From NCBI GenBank assembly GCA_965247455.1, contig CBDFHE010000003.1:1-64000 (forward strand): a DNA stretch of 64,000 nt. Reading direction: 5' to 3'. The notes beneath the pieces were generated by a model. The model worked only from the letters and a program-made list of their open reading frames with translations. It was not told where the DNA came from and made no database searches. A program made the position numbers and the translations under genes. The DNA comes from JACZYA01 sp965247455 (GTDB taxonomy: Bacteria; Acidobacteriota; Terriglobia; Acidiferrales; 2-02-FULL-67-57). Shown here piece by piece: positions 51,668 through 60,176 of this stretch (within the stretch, counting starts at the first letter, position 1; every line of letters begins with the position of its first letter).

Positions 51668-52041
51668 AAATCGGACGGATTGAAGGCACCCTCCAAGAAA
51701 TAAGAGATGCATTTGAGATTCACGGCTTGCAGCTTGAAGACTATCTTGAAAGGCCGGAGGCTCCACTCTCAAAGGTCTGGATCATTGCTCCGGCCCTGTC
51801 CGTCGCAGTTGTCCTCATCCTTCTCGTATTGCTTGCCCCGATGGGTAAGACGACCTTACTTCTGTTGTTCTTGCTAGGCGCAGGCAGTGTTCTTTGGCTT
51901 ACGGTTGTAATACAAGTCAGGTTCAAGAATGGGTGGGCTACCGCCGCAGTAGCGACTGGCGGGCTTCTAATGCTCCTCGTAGCTGGGGGATTTATCGAGC
52001 CCAAAGATGCACCGCAAGTTTTGAAGGAACTGAAGAAATGA
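51664..52041 (+). CDS. Hypothetical membrane protein (module gene 2)
   Basis: 125 residues: a cytosolic N-terminal part (about 1-36, MKIGRIEGTLQEIRDAFEIH), then three hydrophobic helices (about 38-61, 62-85 and 89-111) and a short charged tail. No family recognised. It may anchor or pair with the soluble product of the overlapping upstream gene. Not flanked by repeats. Confidence 0.55.
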   Translation: MKIGRIEGTLQEIRDAFEIHGLQLEDYLERPEAPLSKVWIIAPALSVAVVLILLVLLAPMGKTTLLLLFLLGAGSVLWLTVVIQVRFKNGWATAAVATGGLLMLLVAGGFIEPKDAPQVLKELKK

Positions 52042-52287
52042 TGAGTTCCAACTCATCATTTTATTCAGATCACGGCGGCCGGCATTGTTCTGAAATCAGT
52101 GTTCACTAACTGCTCGCGCCTACTCCCTGGGAAGTCGCCTTAATGCCAAATGAGCCTCGCTCACTTGGCCGTATAACGCCCTACTCGGAAACTGACCCAG
52201 CACTCAGTCCTCGGTTCGCTTTCGGATTTCCGCAGGCTTGCCTTATACTGAGTAGTCGCAGCCCATCCGGGCCGCGGTGGGCTACCC

Positions 52288-55110
52288 ATGGCACAACGAG
52301 ACATCCCCAAGGCGTATGAGCCGGGCGCGATTGAGCCGCGCTGGGCGCAGCAGTGGGTGGAGCGCAAGCTCTACACGCCCGAAGTGGCCGCCCAGCAGCG
52401 CGCGCCCGACAAGTCCAGCTTCTCGCTCGCCATCCCCCCGCCCAACGTCACCGGCTCGCTGCACATGGGCCACATGCTCGAGCATACCCAGATTGACATC
52501 CTCATGCGCTGGCGGCGCATGCAGGGTCACCGGGTGCTGTGGCTGCCGGGGATGGACCACGCCGGCATCGCCACCCAGGTGGTGGTGGAGCGCGAGCTGG
52601 CCAAGCAGGGCCTTGACCGCCAGCAGATCGGGCGGGAAGAGTTTGAGCGGCGCGTCTGGGAGTGGAAAGCCCACAGCGGCGGCACCATCAAGAAGCAGAT
52701 GGTCCGCCTGGGCGCTTCCTGCGACTGGATGCGCGAGCGCTTTACGCTGGAGCCGGCGCTCTACCGCGCCGTGCTGGAAGCCTTCCTGCGGCTCTACCGC
52801 GAGAAGCTGATCTATCGCGGGCGTTACATGATCAACTGGTGCCCGCGCTGCCTGACTGCCCTGAGCGATCTCGAAGTCGAGCACCAGGAGCGCGATGCCA
52901 AGCTCTACACCATTCGCTACCCGGTGGTTGGCACGGAGCACAGTCTCAGCGTTGCCACCACGCGTCCGGAGACTCTGCTGGGCGATACCGCCGTCGCCGT
53001 CCATCCCGCCGACGAGCGCTACCGGAAATTTGTCGGCCAGAAAGTTTTGCTGCCATTGATGAAGCGGGAAATTCCCGTCCTGGCCGACGAGTACGTGGAG
53101 CGCGAGTTCGGCACCGGCGTGGTCAAGATTACCCCCGGCCACGACCCCAACGACTTCGAGGTCGGCCGCCGCCACGGCCTGGCCGAAATTGAAGTCATGG
53201 ACGACGCCGCCCGCATGAACCAGAACGCCGGCGCCTACCAGGGTCTGGACCGCTTCCAGGCCCGCAAGCGGGTTCTGGCCGACCTGGAGTCGCAAGGGTT
53301 GCTGGAAAAGGTCGAGCCCTACCGTCACGCCGTCGGCCTCTGCCAGCGCTGCAAGACTCTGGTGGAGCCGCGCGTCTCCTTGCAATGGTTCTGCAAGATG
53401 AAGCCGCTGGCCAAACCGGCCATCCAAGCGGTGCGCGACGGCCTCATCAAGATCGTTCCGGAGAACTGGGAGAAAGTTTATCTCGACTGGATGGAGCGCG
53501 TCCACGACTGGTGCATCTCGCGCCAACTCTGGTGGGGCCACCGCATTCCCATCTGGCACTGCGGCGACTGCGGTGCCATGACGCCGGCGGGGGACTCGCG
53601 CGTGGAAGTGGTTGACGAGCGGCCTCAGGCCGCCAGCCCGCCGGCGGAGTGCTCCCAGTGCGGCAGCCGGAAGCTCACCCAGGACCCTGACGTGCTCGAC
53701 ACCTGGTTCAGCTCGGCGCTCTGGCCGTTTTCCACCCTGGGCTGGCCGGACCAGACGCCCGACCTGGAGGCCTTTTATCCCACCACGCTGATGATCAACG
53801 GCTTCGACATTTTGTTCTTTTGGGACGCGCGCATGATTATGACCGGCCTGCACTTTTTGCCCCAGCCGAAAACCGAGCAGCGCATTCCCTTCCACACTCT
53901 TTACATCCACGCGCTGGTGCGGGACGCCGACCGGCAGAAGATGTCCAAGACGCGCGGTAATGTGGTGGACCCGCTGGAAATCACCGAGCGCTACGGCACC
54001 GACGCGGTGCGCTTCACCCTAGCCATCATGGCGGCGCCCGGCACCGACATTTCGCTGAGCGAAGACCGCCTGAAGAGCTACCGTGCCTTCGCCAACAAAA
54101 TCTGGAATGCCGCCCGCTTCCTCTTCATGAACCTCGACAAAGCTGAAGAGGCTTCGGGCGAATCGGTCGAGCAAGTCCTGAGCGGAAAATTTCCACTCGA
54201 ACCGAGCAGCGGTGAACGAAGCTGGCCCACGGAACCGGACCTGGCCGACCGCTGGATTTACACCCGCATGATGGAGGTCGCCAAGACGGTGGAGGAGGCG
54301 CTGGCGGGCTTCCGCTTCCACGAGGCCAGCCATGAGCTCTACCACTTCTTCTGGCACGACTTCTGCGACTGGTACATTGAGTGGGTGAAGCCCAGGCTTT
54401 TTTCCGAGGCTGGCCGACCCAATCGCATCGCCTTTCGCAACCTGCTCTGCGTTTTTGAGGAGTCGCTGCGGCTGTTGCACCCCTTCATGCCCTTCATCAC
54501 CGAAGAGCTTTGGCAGCAGTTGCCGCACAAGTATGAGTCCATCGCTCTGGCACCTTTCCCGCAGGCCGGGAAGGTTCCCGACGAATGGGAGAAGGCCGCG
54601 CAGGAGATGGCGCTGGTGCAGGAGGCCATCGTCGCCCTGCGCAACATCCGCGCCGAGATGAAGATTGACGCTCGCCGCCGCGTTCCCGGCGAGGTGGCCG
54701 CCACCGAGGAAAGCGTCGTCGAACTTTTCCGTTCGCAGCAGGAGGTCATCGTCCGGCTGGCCAGCCTGACCGAACTGAAGCTCTCCTGCGATTCGCTTCC
54801 GGCTGAGGGCGGCGTGCTGCGCCATGCGGCCCGCTTTGACGCCCGCGTGCCTTTCAGTCCGGACGACCTCGCGGTCGAGGTCAAGCGCCTGCGCCGGGAA
54901 AAAGAGAAACTCGGACGCCAGCTCGAGCGCGCGCGCACCAAGCTGGCCAACCAGCAGTTCCAGCGCAAGGCGCCGCAGGAGGTTGTACAAGGCATCGAGT
55001 TCCGAAAGGAGGAACTCAGTACCCAATACGAAAAGATATCTAGTTTGTTGAGCACGCTGGAGAACCGGCTGGGGACCGACTCTGCCCGGTCGGCGGGAGA
55101 AAGCCGGTGA
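52288..55110 (+). CDS. valS: Valyl-tRNA synthetase
   Basis: 940 residues, full length. Class I signatures: PPPNVTGSLHMGHML (HIGH motif as HMGH), GMDHAGIATQ, an editing CP1 region, and KMSKTRGN (KMSKS as KMSKT, about residue 551). A coiled-coil C-terminal arm (about 860-930: VKRLRREKEKLGRQLERAR) is typical of ValRS. It charges tRNA-Val and hydrolyses misformed Thr-tRNA-Val. Upstream DNA holds no T-box; the start at 52288 is supported by the conserved IPKAYEPGAIE segment. Confidence 0.97.
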   Translation: MAQRDIPKAYEPGAIEPRWAQQWVERKLYTPEVAAQQRAPDKSSFSLAIPPPNVTGSLHMGHMLEHTQIDILMRWRRMQGHRVLWLPGMDHAGIATQVVVERELAKQGLDRQQIGREEFERRVWEWKAHSGGTIKKQMVRLGASCDWMRERFTLEPALYRAVLEAFLRLYREKLIYRGRYMINWCPRCLTALSDLEVEHQERDAKLYTIRYPVVGTEHSLSVATTRPETLLGDTAVAVHPADERYRKFVGQKVLLPLMKREIPVLADEYVEREFGTGVVKITPGHDPNDFEVGRRHGLAEIEVMDDAARMNQNAGAYQGLDRFQARKRVLADLESQGLLEKVEPYRHAVGLCQRCKTLVEPRVSLQWFCKMKPLAKPAIQAVRDGLIKIVPENWEKVYLDWMERVHDWCISRQLWWGHRIPIWHCGDCGAMTPAGDSRVEVVDERPQAASPPAECSQCGSRKLTQDPDVLDTWFSSALWPFSTLGWPDQTPDLEAFYPTTLMINGFDILFFWDARMIMTGLHFLPQPKTEQRIPFHTLYIHALVRDADRQKMSKTRGNVVDPLEITERYGTDAVRFTLAIMAAPGTDISLSEDRLKSYRAFANKIWNAARFLFMNLDKAEEASGESVEQVLSGKFPLEPSSGERSWPTEPDLADRWIYTRMMEVAKTVEEALAGFRFHEASHELYHFFWHDFCDWYIEWVKPRLFSEAGRPNRIAFRNLLCVFEESLRLLHPFMPFITEELWQQLPHKYESIALAPFPQAGKVPDEWEKAAQEMALVQEAIVALRNIRAEMKIDARRRVPGEVAATEESVVELFRSQQEVIVRLASLTELKLSCDSLPAEGGVLRHAARFDARVPFSPDDLAVEVKRLRREKEKLGRQLERARTKLANQQFQRKAPQEVVQGIEFRKEELSTQYEKISSLLSTLENRLGTDSARSAGESR

Positions 55111-55144
55111 AGAACGGGTCAGAGTGGTAGGCGGAGGTTGAAGT

Positions 55145-56044
55145 ATGGGAGCACCCGACAAGGCAAGCGCGGCTGAGGTGATTCCGACCCTGGACTGGAA
55201 GTGCCAGGAAATCGCCCAACTCCTCGACCGGGCCCTGAGCGAAGACGTGGGCGCAGGCGACCTGACCACGCAGGCGGTGCTGCCCGATTTTGTGGGGGGC
55301 CGGGGAACGCTGCTGGCCAACGGGGCGATGGTGGTGGCGGGCCTGCCGCTGGTGCAGCGGCTGTTTGAGCGGCTCGATCCGCGCATCCGCGTACATGCGT
55401 GGGTGCAGGAGGGCGCGCAGATCAGCCGGTGCCAAGTGGCGGAGGTGGTGGGCGACGCCCGCGTGCTGCTGCGGGGGGAGCGCGTGGCGCTGAATTTCCT
55501 GGGGCGGTTGAGCGGCATCGCCACCCTTACGCGTCGCTTTGTCGCCCGCGTGGGCGGCACCGGGGCGCAGCTCCGCGACACCCGTAAGACCACACCCGGC
55601 CTGCGCCTGCTGGAGCGCTACGCTGTGCGCGTGGGTGGCGGCGCCAATCACCGCATGGGCCTCTACGACGCCCTGCTGATCAAAGAGAACCACGCGCAGA
55701 TGGCCGGGGGCGTGGGCGCAGCCACGCGCCGCGCGCGGAAAATGTACGGAAACGCCCAGGTGATTCAAGTTGAAGTGCGCGATCAGGCCGAGTTGCGCGA
55801 GGCGCTGGAGGCCGGGGCGGACGCGATTCTCCTGGACAACATGAAGGTCAGAGAGGTGAAGCAGGCGGTAGAAATCGTCCAAGGGCGCGTTTTGGTGGAA
55901 GCGTCCGGCGGCATTGGGCTGGACAACATTCGCGCCTACGCTGAGTGCGGCGTGGACTTTATCTCCGTGGGCGCGTTGACGCACTCGGCGCCTGCGGCCG
56001 ACGTCAGCTTCGACCTGATTCCGCTCGGCAACCCCAAGCCTTAA
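55145..56044 (+). CDS. nadC: Nicotinate-nucleotide pyrophosphorylase (carboxylating)
   Basis: 299 residues. It makes nicotinate mononucleotide from quinolinate and PRPP. Motifs: LSEDVGAGDLTT near the start, LRDTRKTTPGLRLLERYAVR, GGANHRMGLYDALLIKENH, and the C-terminal ASGGIGLDNIRAYAECGVD. It lies 34 bases after valS and just before birA; nadC, birA and coaX form a cofactor block in this strand. Confidence 0.96.
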   Translation: MGAPDKASAAEVIPTLDWKCQEIAQLLDRALSEDVGAGDLTTQAVLPDFVGGRGTLLANGAMVVAGLPLVQRLFERLDPRIRVHAWVQEGAQISRCQVAEVVGDARVLLRGERVALNFLGRLSGIATLTRRFVARVGGTGAQLRDTRKTTPGLRLLERYAVRVGGGANHRMGLYDALLIKENHAQMAGGVGAATRRARKMYGNAQVIQVEVRDQAELREALEAGADAILLDNMKVREVKQAVEIVQGRVLVEASGGIGLDNIRAYAECGVDFISVGALTHSAPAADVSFDLIPLGNPKP

Positions 56045-56092
56045 GCCGGGCTGATTGCGAAACTTGCCTTAATGCGTAATGAGTAATGAGTG

Positions 56093-57145
56093 ATGAGCAA
56101 GCGCGCCACGCTTCCGATCCCATCCCGTCCCCGGCGGGCGGATGGGGAGGCGAGCGTGGCAGAGCCCACCGACCGGCGCCTCAGCCGCCTGCTGGGTTTG
56201 CTGCTGGAGCACCCGATGGTGGTGCTGAGCGGCGCCAAGATCGCGCGCCAGATGCGGGTCAGCCGTTCCAGCGTCTGGCGCTGGGTGGAGCGTTTGCGCG
56301 CCCTGGGCGTGCGCATCAAAGGGCACGGCCGCACCGGCTACCAACTGGAGAGCATGCCCGACATCTTGCTGCCGCAAATTCTTCAGAGACGCCTGCAAGG
56401 AATTTCCGTGGGCCAACACATCCACCATTTTTTCCGGACCGAATCCACCAACGCGGTGGCCCTGCGGCTGGCCGCAGTGGGCGCGCCGCACGGGACGCTG
56501 GTGGTGGCGGAAGAGCAGACCGCCGGCCGGGGCCGCCTGGGCCGGGCCTGGCACTCAGAGAAAACCAACGGTATCTACTGCACGGTGGTCCTTCGTCCGC
56601 CGCTCAGCCCGGTGCAGGCGCATCTGCTGACGCTGGTGGCCGGGTTGGCGGCGCGCGAGGCGGTGGTGGAAGTCACCGGGCTGGAGGTGGACCTGCGCTG
56701 GCCCAACGACCTGTTGGCGCAGGGCAAGAAGTTCTGCGGCATCCTGACCGAGATGCAGGCGGAAGCCCAGCGCATCCGCTACCTGGTGGTGGGCGTGGGG
56801 GTGAACGTCAACCACACCAAGTTTCCGCCCGCGCTGGAGACGATTGCGACCTCGTTGCGCCTGGCCGGGGGAAAGACTTACTCGCGGCTCGAAATCTTGG
56901 AGCGCTTGCTTGCTGCTTTCGAGCGCGACTACAATCGTCTGTTGGCCGAAGGGGCCGGGCCTTTGCTTGCTCGTTTCAGCCGATTTTCCAGCTATGCCCG
57001 CAACAAGCACGTGCGGGTGCTGGGCGCGCGGGAGGAGTTCAGCGGCGTGACCGCGGGGCTTGATCCCACCGGCTGCTTGCTGGTGCGCCGCGACGCGGAC
57101 GGCAAGACCGTCCCCGTGCTGGCCGGCGACATCCGTGAAGCGTAG
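56093..57145 (+). CDS. birA: Biotin-protein ligase / biotin operon repressor (BirA)
   Basis: About 350 residues; the start is ATG 56093, or the GTG three bases upstream. N-terminal winged-helix domain (LSGAKIARQMRVSRSSVWRW) suggests DNA binding at the bio operon. The catalytic domain shows GRGRLGRAWHSEKTNGIY (biotinyl-AMP loop) and RWPNDLLAQGKKFCGILTE, and a C-terminal SH3-like part follows. The upstream AATGAGTAATGAGTGATGAG tract (from about 56078) gives several alternative in- and out-of-frame starts and no good ribosome site. Confidence 0.93.
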   Translation: MSKRATLPIPSRPRRADGEASVAEPTDRRLSRLLGLLLEHPMVVLSGAKIARQMRVSRSSVWRWVERLRALGVRIKGHGRTGYQLESMPDILLPQILQRRLQGISVGQHIHHFFRTESTNAVALRLAAVGAPHGTLVVAEEQTAGRGRLGRAWHSEKTNGIYCTVVLRPPLSPVQAHLLTLVAGLAAREAVVEVTGLEVDLRWPNDLLAQGKKFCGILTEMQAEAQRIRYLVVGVGVNVNHTKFPPALETIATSLRLAGGKTYSRLEILERLLAAFERDYNRLLAEGAGPLLARFSRFSSYARNKHVRVLGAREEFSGVTAGLDPTGCLLVRRDADGKTVPVLAGDIREA

Positions 57146-57165
57146 CCCCTGGCCAACCGGTTCAG

Positions 57166-57210
57166 CCCAGCGGCCCCCGCCGCTGGGACCCGGTGGCATG
57201 GCCACCGGGT
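57166..57210. terminator. Two adjacent hairpins after birA
   Basis: Stem 1: CCCAGCGGC / GCCGCTGGG, loop 4 (57166-57187). Stem 2: ACCCGGTGGC / GCCACCGGGT, loop ATG (57188-57210). No U-run. They resemble the GC-rich palindromes elsewhere in the window and probably mark the end of the birA transcript. Confidence 0.45.
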
Positions 57211-57318
57211 TGGACTATGCGGGGTTCTAGGTGGCGGTGCCCTTCGGCTTCGCTCCCCGCAAAGGACGCGGGGCAGGCAGGACCAGCCACCGGGCTCGGT
57301 GAGTCAAGGATAAGGACT

Positions 57319-58158
57319 GTGCTGCTGGTTATTAACGTCAACAACACCAACACCCTGCTGGGGGTGTACGAGGGTGAGCGGCTGCTGGCCCACTGGCGCC
57401 TGATGACCAATCACCAGCAGACCGTGGACGGCTACGGCCTCATGGCGCGCAACCTGCTGCAGTTGGCCGGTATCGACGCCGGCAAGATTGACGGAATCAT
57501 CGTCAGCTCGGTCGTGCCCCCTCTCGACCGCACCGTGGCCGAGTTGGCGCAGCGCTATTTCAACCTCTCTCCGCTGTTCGTCGGGCCCGGAATCAAGACC
57601 GGCATCCGCATCTACTACGACAACCCGCAGGAGGTGGGGGCCGATCGCATCGCCAATGCCGTGGCTGCCTTCGAGAAGTATGGCGGGCCCGCGGTGGTGG
57701 TGGATTTCGGCACTGCCATCACCTTCGACGCCCTCTCCGCCGCCGGCGAGTACCTCGGCGGCATCATCTTTCCTGGTATCAACATCGCCTCTGACGCGCT
57801 TTTCCAACGGGCTGCCCGCCTGCCGCGGGTCTCGTTCGGCGAGCCGGAAAAGCTGATCGGCACCAACACCGTGGGCTCCATCCAATCGGGGCTCTACCAC
57901 GGGTTTCTGGCGGCGGTGGACGGCATTCTGGACCGGATGAAAGAGGAGATGGGTCCGGCAACCCGCGTCATCGCAACCGGCGGACAGGCGTCGCTGCTGG
58001 CTTCGGCCTCCCGTCATCAGCCGCAGGTGGACGAGTTCCTTACTCTCGATGGTCTCCGCCTGCTCTACGAGCGCAACCGCGAGCCTAAGACGAAGGCGGC
58101 CAAGCGAGCGTCGTCTGCGCCTGCCGGCAGGTCGAGCAGGTCCCGGTCACGCTCCTAG
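57319..58158 (+). CDS. coaX: Type III pantothenate kinase
   Basis: 279 residues from GTG 57319, preceded by AAGGACT. It catalyses the first CoA step. Present: QEVGADRIANAVAAF (catalytic Asp), VVDFGTAITFDALS, GGIIFPGINIA, ATGGQASLLA. Odd: the N-terminal phosphate loop, usually DVGNTNT, reads NVNNTNT here, so the first conserved Asp is Asn and the Gly is Asn. The C-terminal Lys/Arg/Ser tail (KTKAAKRASSAPAGRSSRS) is also unusual. Either may affect activity; a second pantothenate kinase elsewhere is possible. Confidence 0.9.
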   Translation: MLLVINVNNTNTLLGVYEGERLLAHWRLMTNHQQTVDGYGLMARNLLQLAGIDAGKIDGIIVSSVVPPLDRTVAELAQRYFNLSPLFVGPGIKTGIRIYYDNPQEVGADRIANAVAAFEKYGGPAVVVDFGTAITFDALSAAGEYLGGIIFPGINIASDALFQRAARLPRVSFGEPEKLIGTNTVGSIQSGLYHGFLAAVDGILDRMKEEMGPATRVIATGGQASLLASASRHQPQVDEFLTLDGLRLLYERNREPKTKAAKRASSAPAGRSSRSRSRS

Positions 58159-58811
58159 TGGCCCACCCGAAAAGAAAGGTGCTGGTGGAAACTTTCTTCT
58201 GCCGTCGAAGATGGCTGAGTGCCTCCTGCTTGGGGTTCGCATCTATTCTGGCGAGCTGCGGCGGTGCTGCGCCGATTGAGGGAATCAAAGTTACGCCGCC
58301 GACTTCTTTGCTCGACCTTCTCCCGCAGGCGCGCGTAACCGCTATCGTGCCGGGCAAGCTGGAAGCAGGCGTCGAAATCAGGGAGGTAAGTATCGAGGGC
58401 GAATCCGAGCGGGTGTTTTTCTTCCAGGCCGGAACCGAATTGATCTTTCCGCTGCGGATCGATCAGGCTGCGGTGCTGGAGACGGCGGTGGCTTTGCTGT
58501 CGGACGCCTGGGAAAAGGGAGGCGACGGGGTGACTTTCTACGTTGCCGTTCGTCGGGAAGGCGAGGTCGTGCCTGCCTATCTTTTCTCCCAGCATGTTCA
58601 CCCTCGGATTGTCCCGGAGCAGCGCGGTTGGCAGCCGGTGCGGCTGGATTTGACGTCCCTGCGGGACACCGACATCGAACTGATTCTGGGAACCCACCCG
58701 GGCCCGAACATTGATCCCACCTACGATTGGGCGGTTTGGAGAAACCCGCGCCTTTACAACCCGGCCCTTGAGCCGGAGGAGTCGTCCCGCCCCCTCTCTG
58801 GTTCCAACTGA
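58158..58811 (+). CDS. Predicted lipoprotein of unknown function
   Basis: 217 residues. The GTG at 58158 overlaps the last base of the coaX stop. A lipobox SILASCGG (Cys about 34) follows a basic N-terminus. The remainder is mixed beta (VTAIVPGKLEAGVEIREVSI, VTFYVAVRREGEVVPA, IELILGTHPGPNIDPTYDW) with no recognised domain. The DLTSLRDTDIEL and DWAVWRNPRLYN segments look like a carbohydrate-binding/NPCBM-like beta-sandwich, which is speculative. Confidence 0.65.
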   Translation: MAHPKRKVLVETFFCRRRWLSASCLGFASILASCGGAAPIEGIKVTPPTSLLDLLPQARVTAIVPGKLEAGVEIREVSIEGESERVFFFQAGTELIFPLRIDQAAVLETAVALLSDAWEKGGDGVTFYVAVRREGEVVPAYLFSQHVHPRIVPEQRGWQPVRLDLTSLRDTDIELILGTHPGPNIDPTYDWAVWRNPRLYNPALEPEESSRPLSGSN

Positions 58812-58885
58812 GTGGAAGTCTTACAAAGGCGAGCGCGTTCAGTTGCTGGTGCGGGGGAGCTACTCAGGCGGCGCGGGAGAGGGGG

Positions 58886-59208
58886 TCATAGGGGGATGGC
58901 CGGGGGCAAGGCGCCGCCGCTGATGCCGCGCTCGACCACCCAACGGCGCCCGCGCGCCGCAGCAAGTAGCGAAAGAGCATTTCGCTCTCGCCCTGCTTGA
59001 TGCGGAAAACCACCCGGGCTTCGGCGGTATCTCCACGAACGTCCACCTGCTGCACCTCCATCTCCATTTTGTCCAGGGCCAGGCCGGACTGTTTTGACAA
59101 GGGGTCGTGAATGGCGGCCTCGATTTCCGCTTTGGGGTCAGCCGGCTCCTGCTGGCAGGCGGAGAGAGCGAGAACGAACAGGACAAGCAAAACAAGGGCA
59201 GCGCGCAT
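58886..59208 (-). pseudogene. Small lipoprotein with a C-terminal frameshift
   Basis: From ATG 59208: signal and lipobox (LVLLVLFVLALSACQQEP), then AEIEAAIHDPLSKQSGL and EARVVFRIKQGESEMLFRYLL. In the first frame it degrades to GAVGWSSAASAAAPCP and runs to 58864. A one-base shift near 58950 (in a GCGCGCGGGCGCC run) gives the more sensible WVVERGISGGALPPAIPL, stopping at 58886. Composition suggests a periplasmic-side lipoprotein with a DUF-type fold. Function unknown. Confidence 0.6.
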
Positions 59209-59466
59209 GCCTCTCACCCTAGTGGACGACGCGGCGGAAGCCAAAGCACTGTACTCGTCCAGTAGATTAGTGACACTCTACCAAGTGTCACCCATCATTC
59301 TGAACGAGTACACGAGGCCGCGCTCCTGCCCCGGTTAAAGCGATCGCACGAAACCGGCGCGGGATTTTCGCTTGACGCGGCTTTTTCAACCACATAAAGG
59401 TTTGCCTCAAATCTAGTTGCGGGGCCGGGCACGGTTGCCGCGACCCTGCACTAAGGAGGAATAAGC
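59209..59466. other. Intergenic region
   Basis: About 260 bases between divergent small genes. A GTGACAC/GTGTCAC inverted repeat lies near 59269-59291, and AAGGAGG precedes the next start. No gene. Confidence 0.4.
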
Positions 59467-60003
59467 ATGGAGCGACCCACCGGAGTGACTGTGCTGGCGG
59501 TGCTGAACTTTCTCGGGGCGGGGTTGTATGCCCTCTTGGCTGTGCTGTTTTTCCTTATCAGCGCAGGAGGCGCGGCCAGCGGGGCGATGAGTGAAATGGG
59601 TGGCGCCGCCGCAGCTTTCCTGCTGGGCCTGGGCGCGGCCGTTGGAGTGGTCCTGCTAATTCTCGCCGCCATCGGGCTCTACGGGGTGATGGCCTACTCG
59701 GTTGGCCAGCGCACGCACGAGATCGGCATCCGCATGGCGTTGGGCGCCACCCCGGGCAACATTCTTGGGATGGTGCTCCGGCAGGGAGTGGTTCTGACAC
59801 TGGCGGGCGTTGCGCTGGGCTTGTTGGGCGCCTTCGCGCTGACGCGCTCCTTCGCCAACCTGCTGGTGGGGGTGAGCGCCACCGACCCGCTCACGTTTGC
59901 GACCATCGCAGTCCTGTTGCTGGCGGTAGCGCTGGTGGCTGCCTACGTCCCCGCCCGCCGCGCCACCCGCGTGGACCCCGTGGTCGCCCTGCGCTATGAG
60001 TAG
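59467..60003 (+). CDS. Chimeric membrane protein: unknown N-terminus fused to an FtsX/MacB-type permease C-terminus
   Basis: 178 residues with a strong TAAGGAGGAATAAGC site. Residues about 1-70 (ERPTGVTVLAVLNFLGAGLY, MGGAAAAFLLGLGAA) match small acidobacterial integral membrane proteins that begin RPxGVTVLAVL. From about residue 73 (LAAIGLYGVMAYSV) it becomes the C-terminal end of an ABC permease of the MacB/FtsX type: QRTHEIGIRMALGATPGNIL, ALTRSFANLLVGVSATDP, VPARRATRVDPVVALRYE. Periplasmic MacB core and most helices are missing. Fusion by recombination across a shared LAAIGLYGV-like stretch is likely; function is doubtful. Confidence 0.75.
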   Translation: MERPTGVTVLAVLNFLGAGLYALLAVLFFLISAGGAASGAMSEMGGAAAAFLLGLGAAVGVVLLILAAIGLYGVMAYSVGQRTHEIGIRMALGATPGNILGMVLRQGVVLTLAGVALGLLGAFALTRSFANLLVGVSATDPLTFATIAVLLLAVALVAAYVPARRATRVDPVVALRYE

Positions 60004-60018
60004 CGAGGGCTCTCTGGC

Positions 60019-60036
60019 GGCCCCGCATGCGGGGCC
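60019..60036. terminator. Perfect GC palindrome after the chimeric gene
   Basis: GGCCCCGCATGCGGGGCC, 16 bases past the stop codon. It can form a hairpin. No U-run. Confidence 0.4.
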
Positions 60037-60058
60037 CTTCCGGACGGAGTTTAGGTAG

Positions 60059-60175
60059 GGCAGGGCCTTGCGCCCTGCCGCTGAGACCGGATCACTTCAC
60101 CGCAGAGAGCGTGGAGCGCGCAGAGAAAGAAGCGCAGAGTCTCGGTGTTCTCTGTGTCTCTGTGGCAGAGGTGTT
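60059..60175. repeat. Dispersed intergenic repeats
   Basis: A GGCAGGGC/GCCCTGCC hairpin (60059-60079, also at 13076-13096), then an inverted pair of CACCGCAGAGAGCG and CTCTGTGTCTCTGTGGC tracts (60099-60166), the latter also near 19987 and 35392. No gene. Confidence 0.5.
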
Positions 60176-60176
60176 C

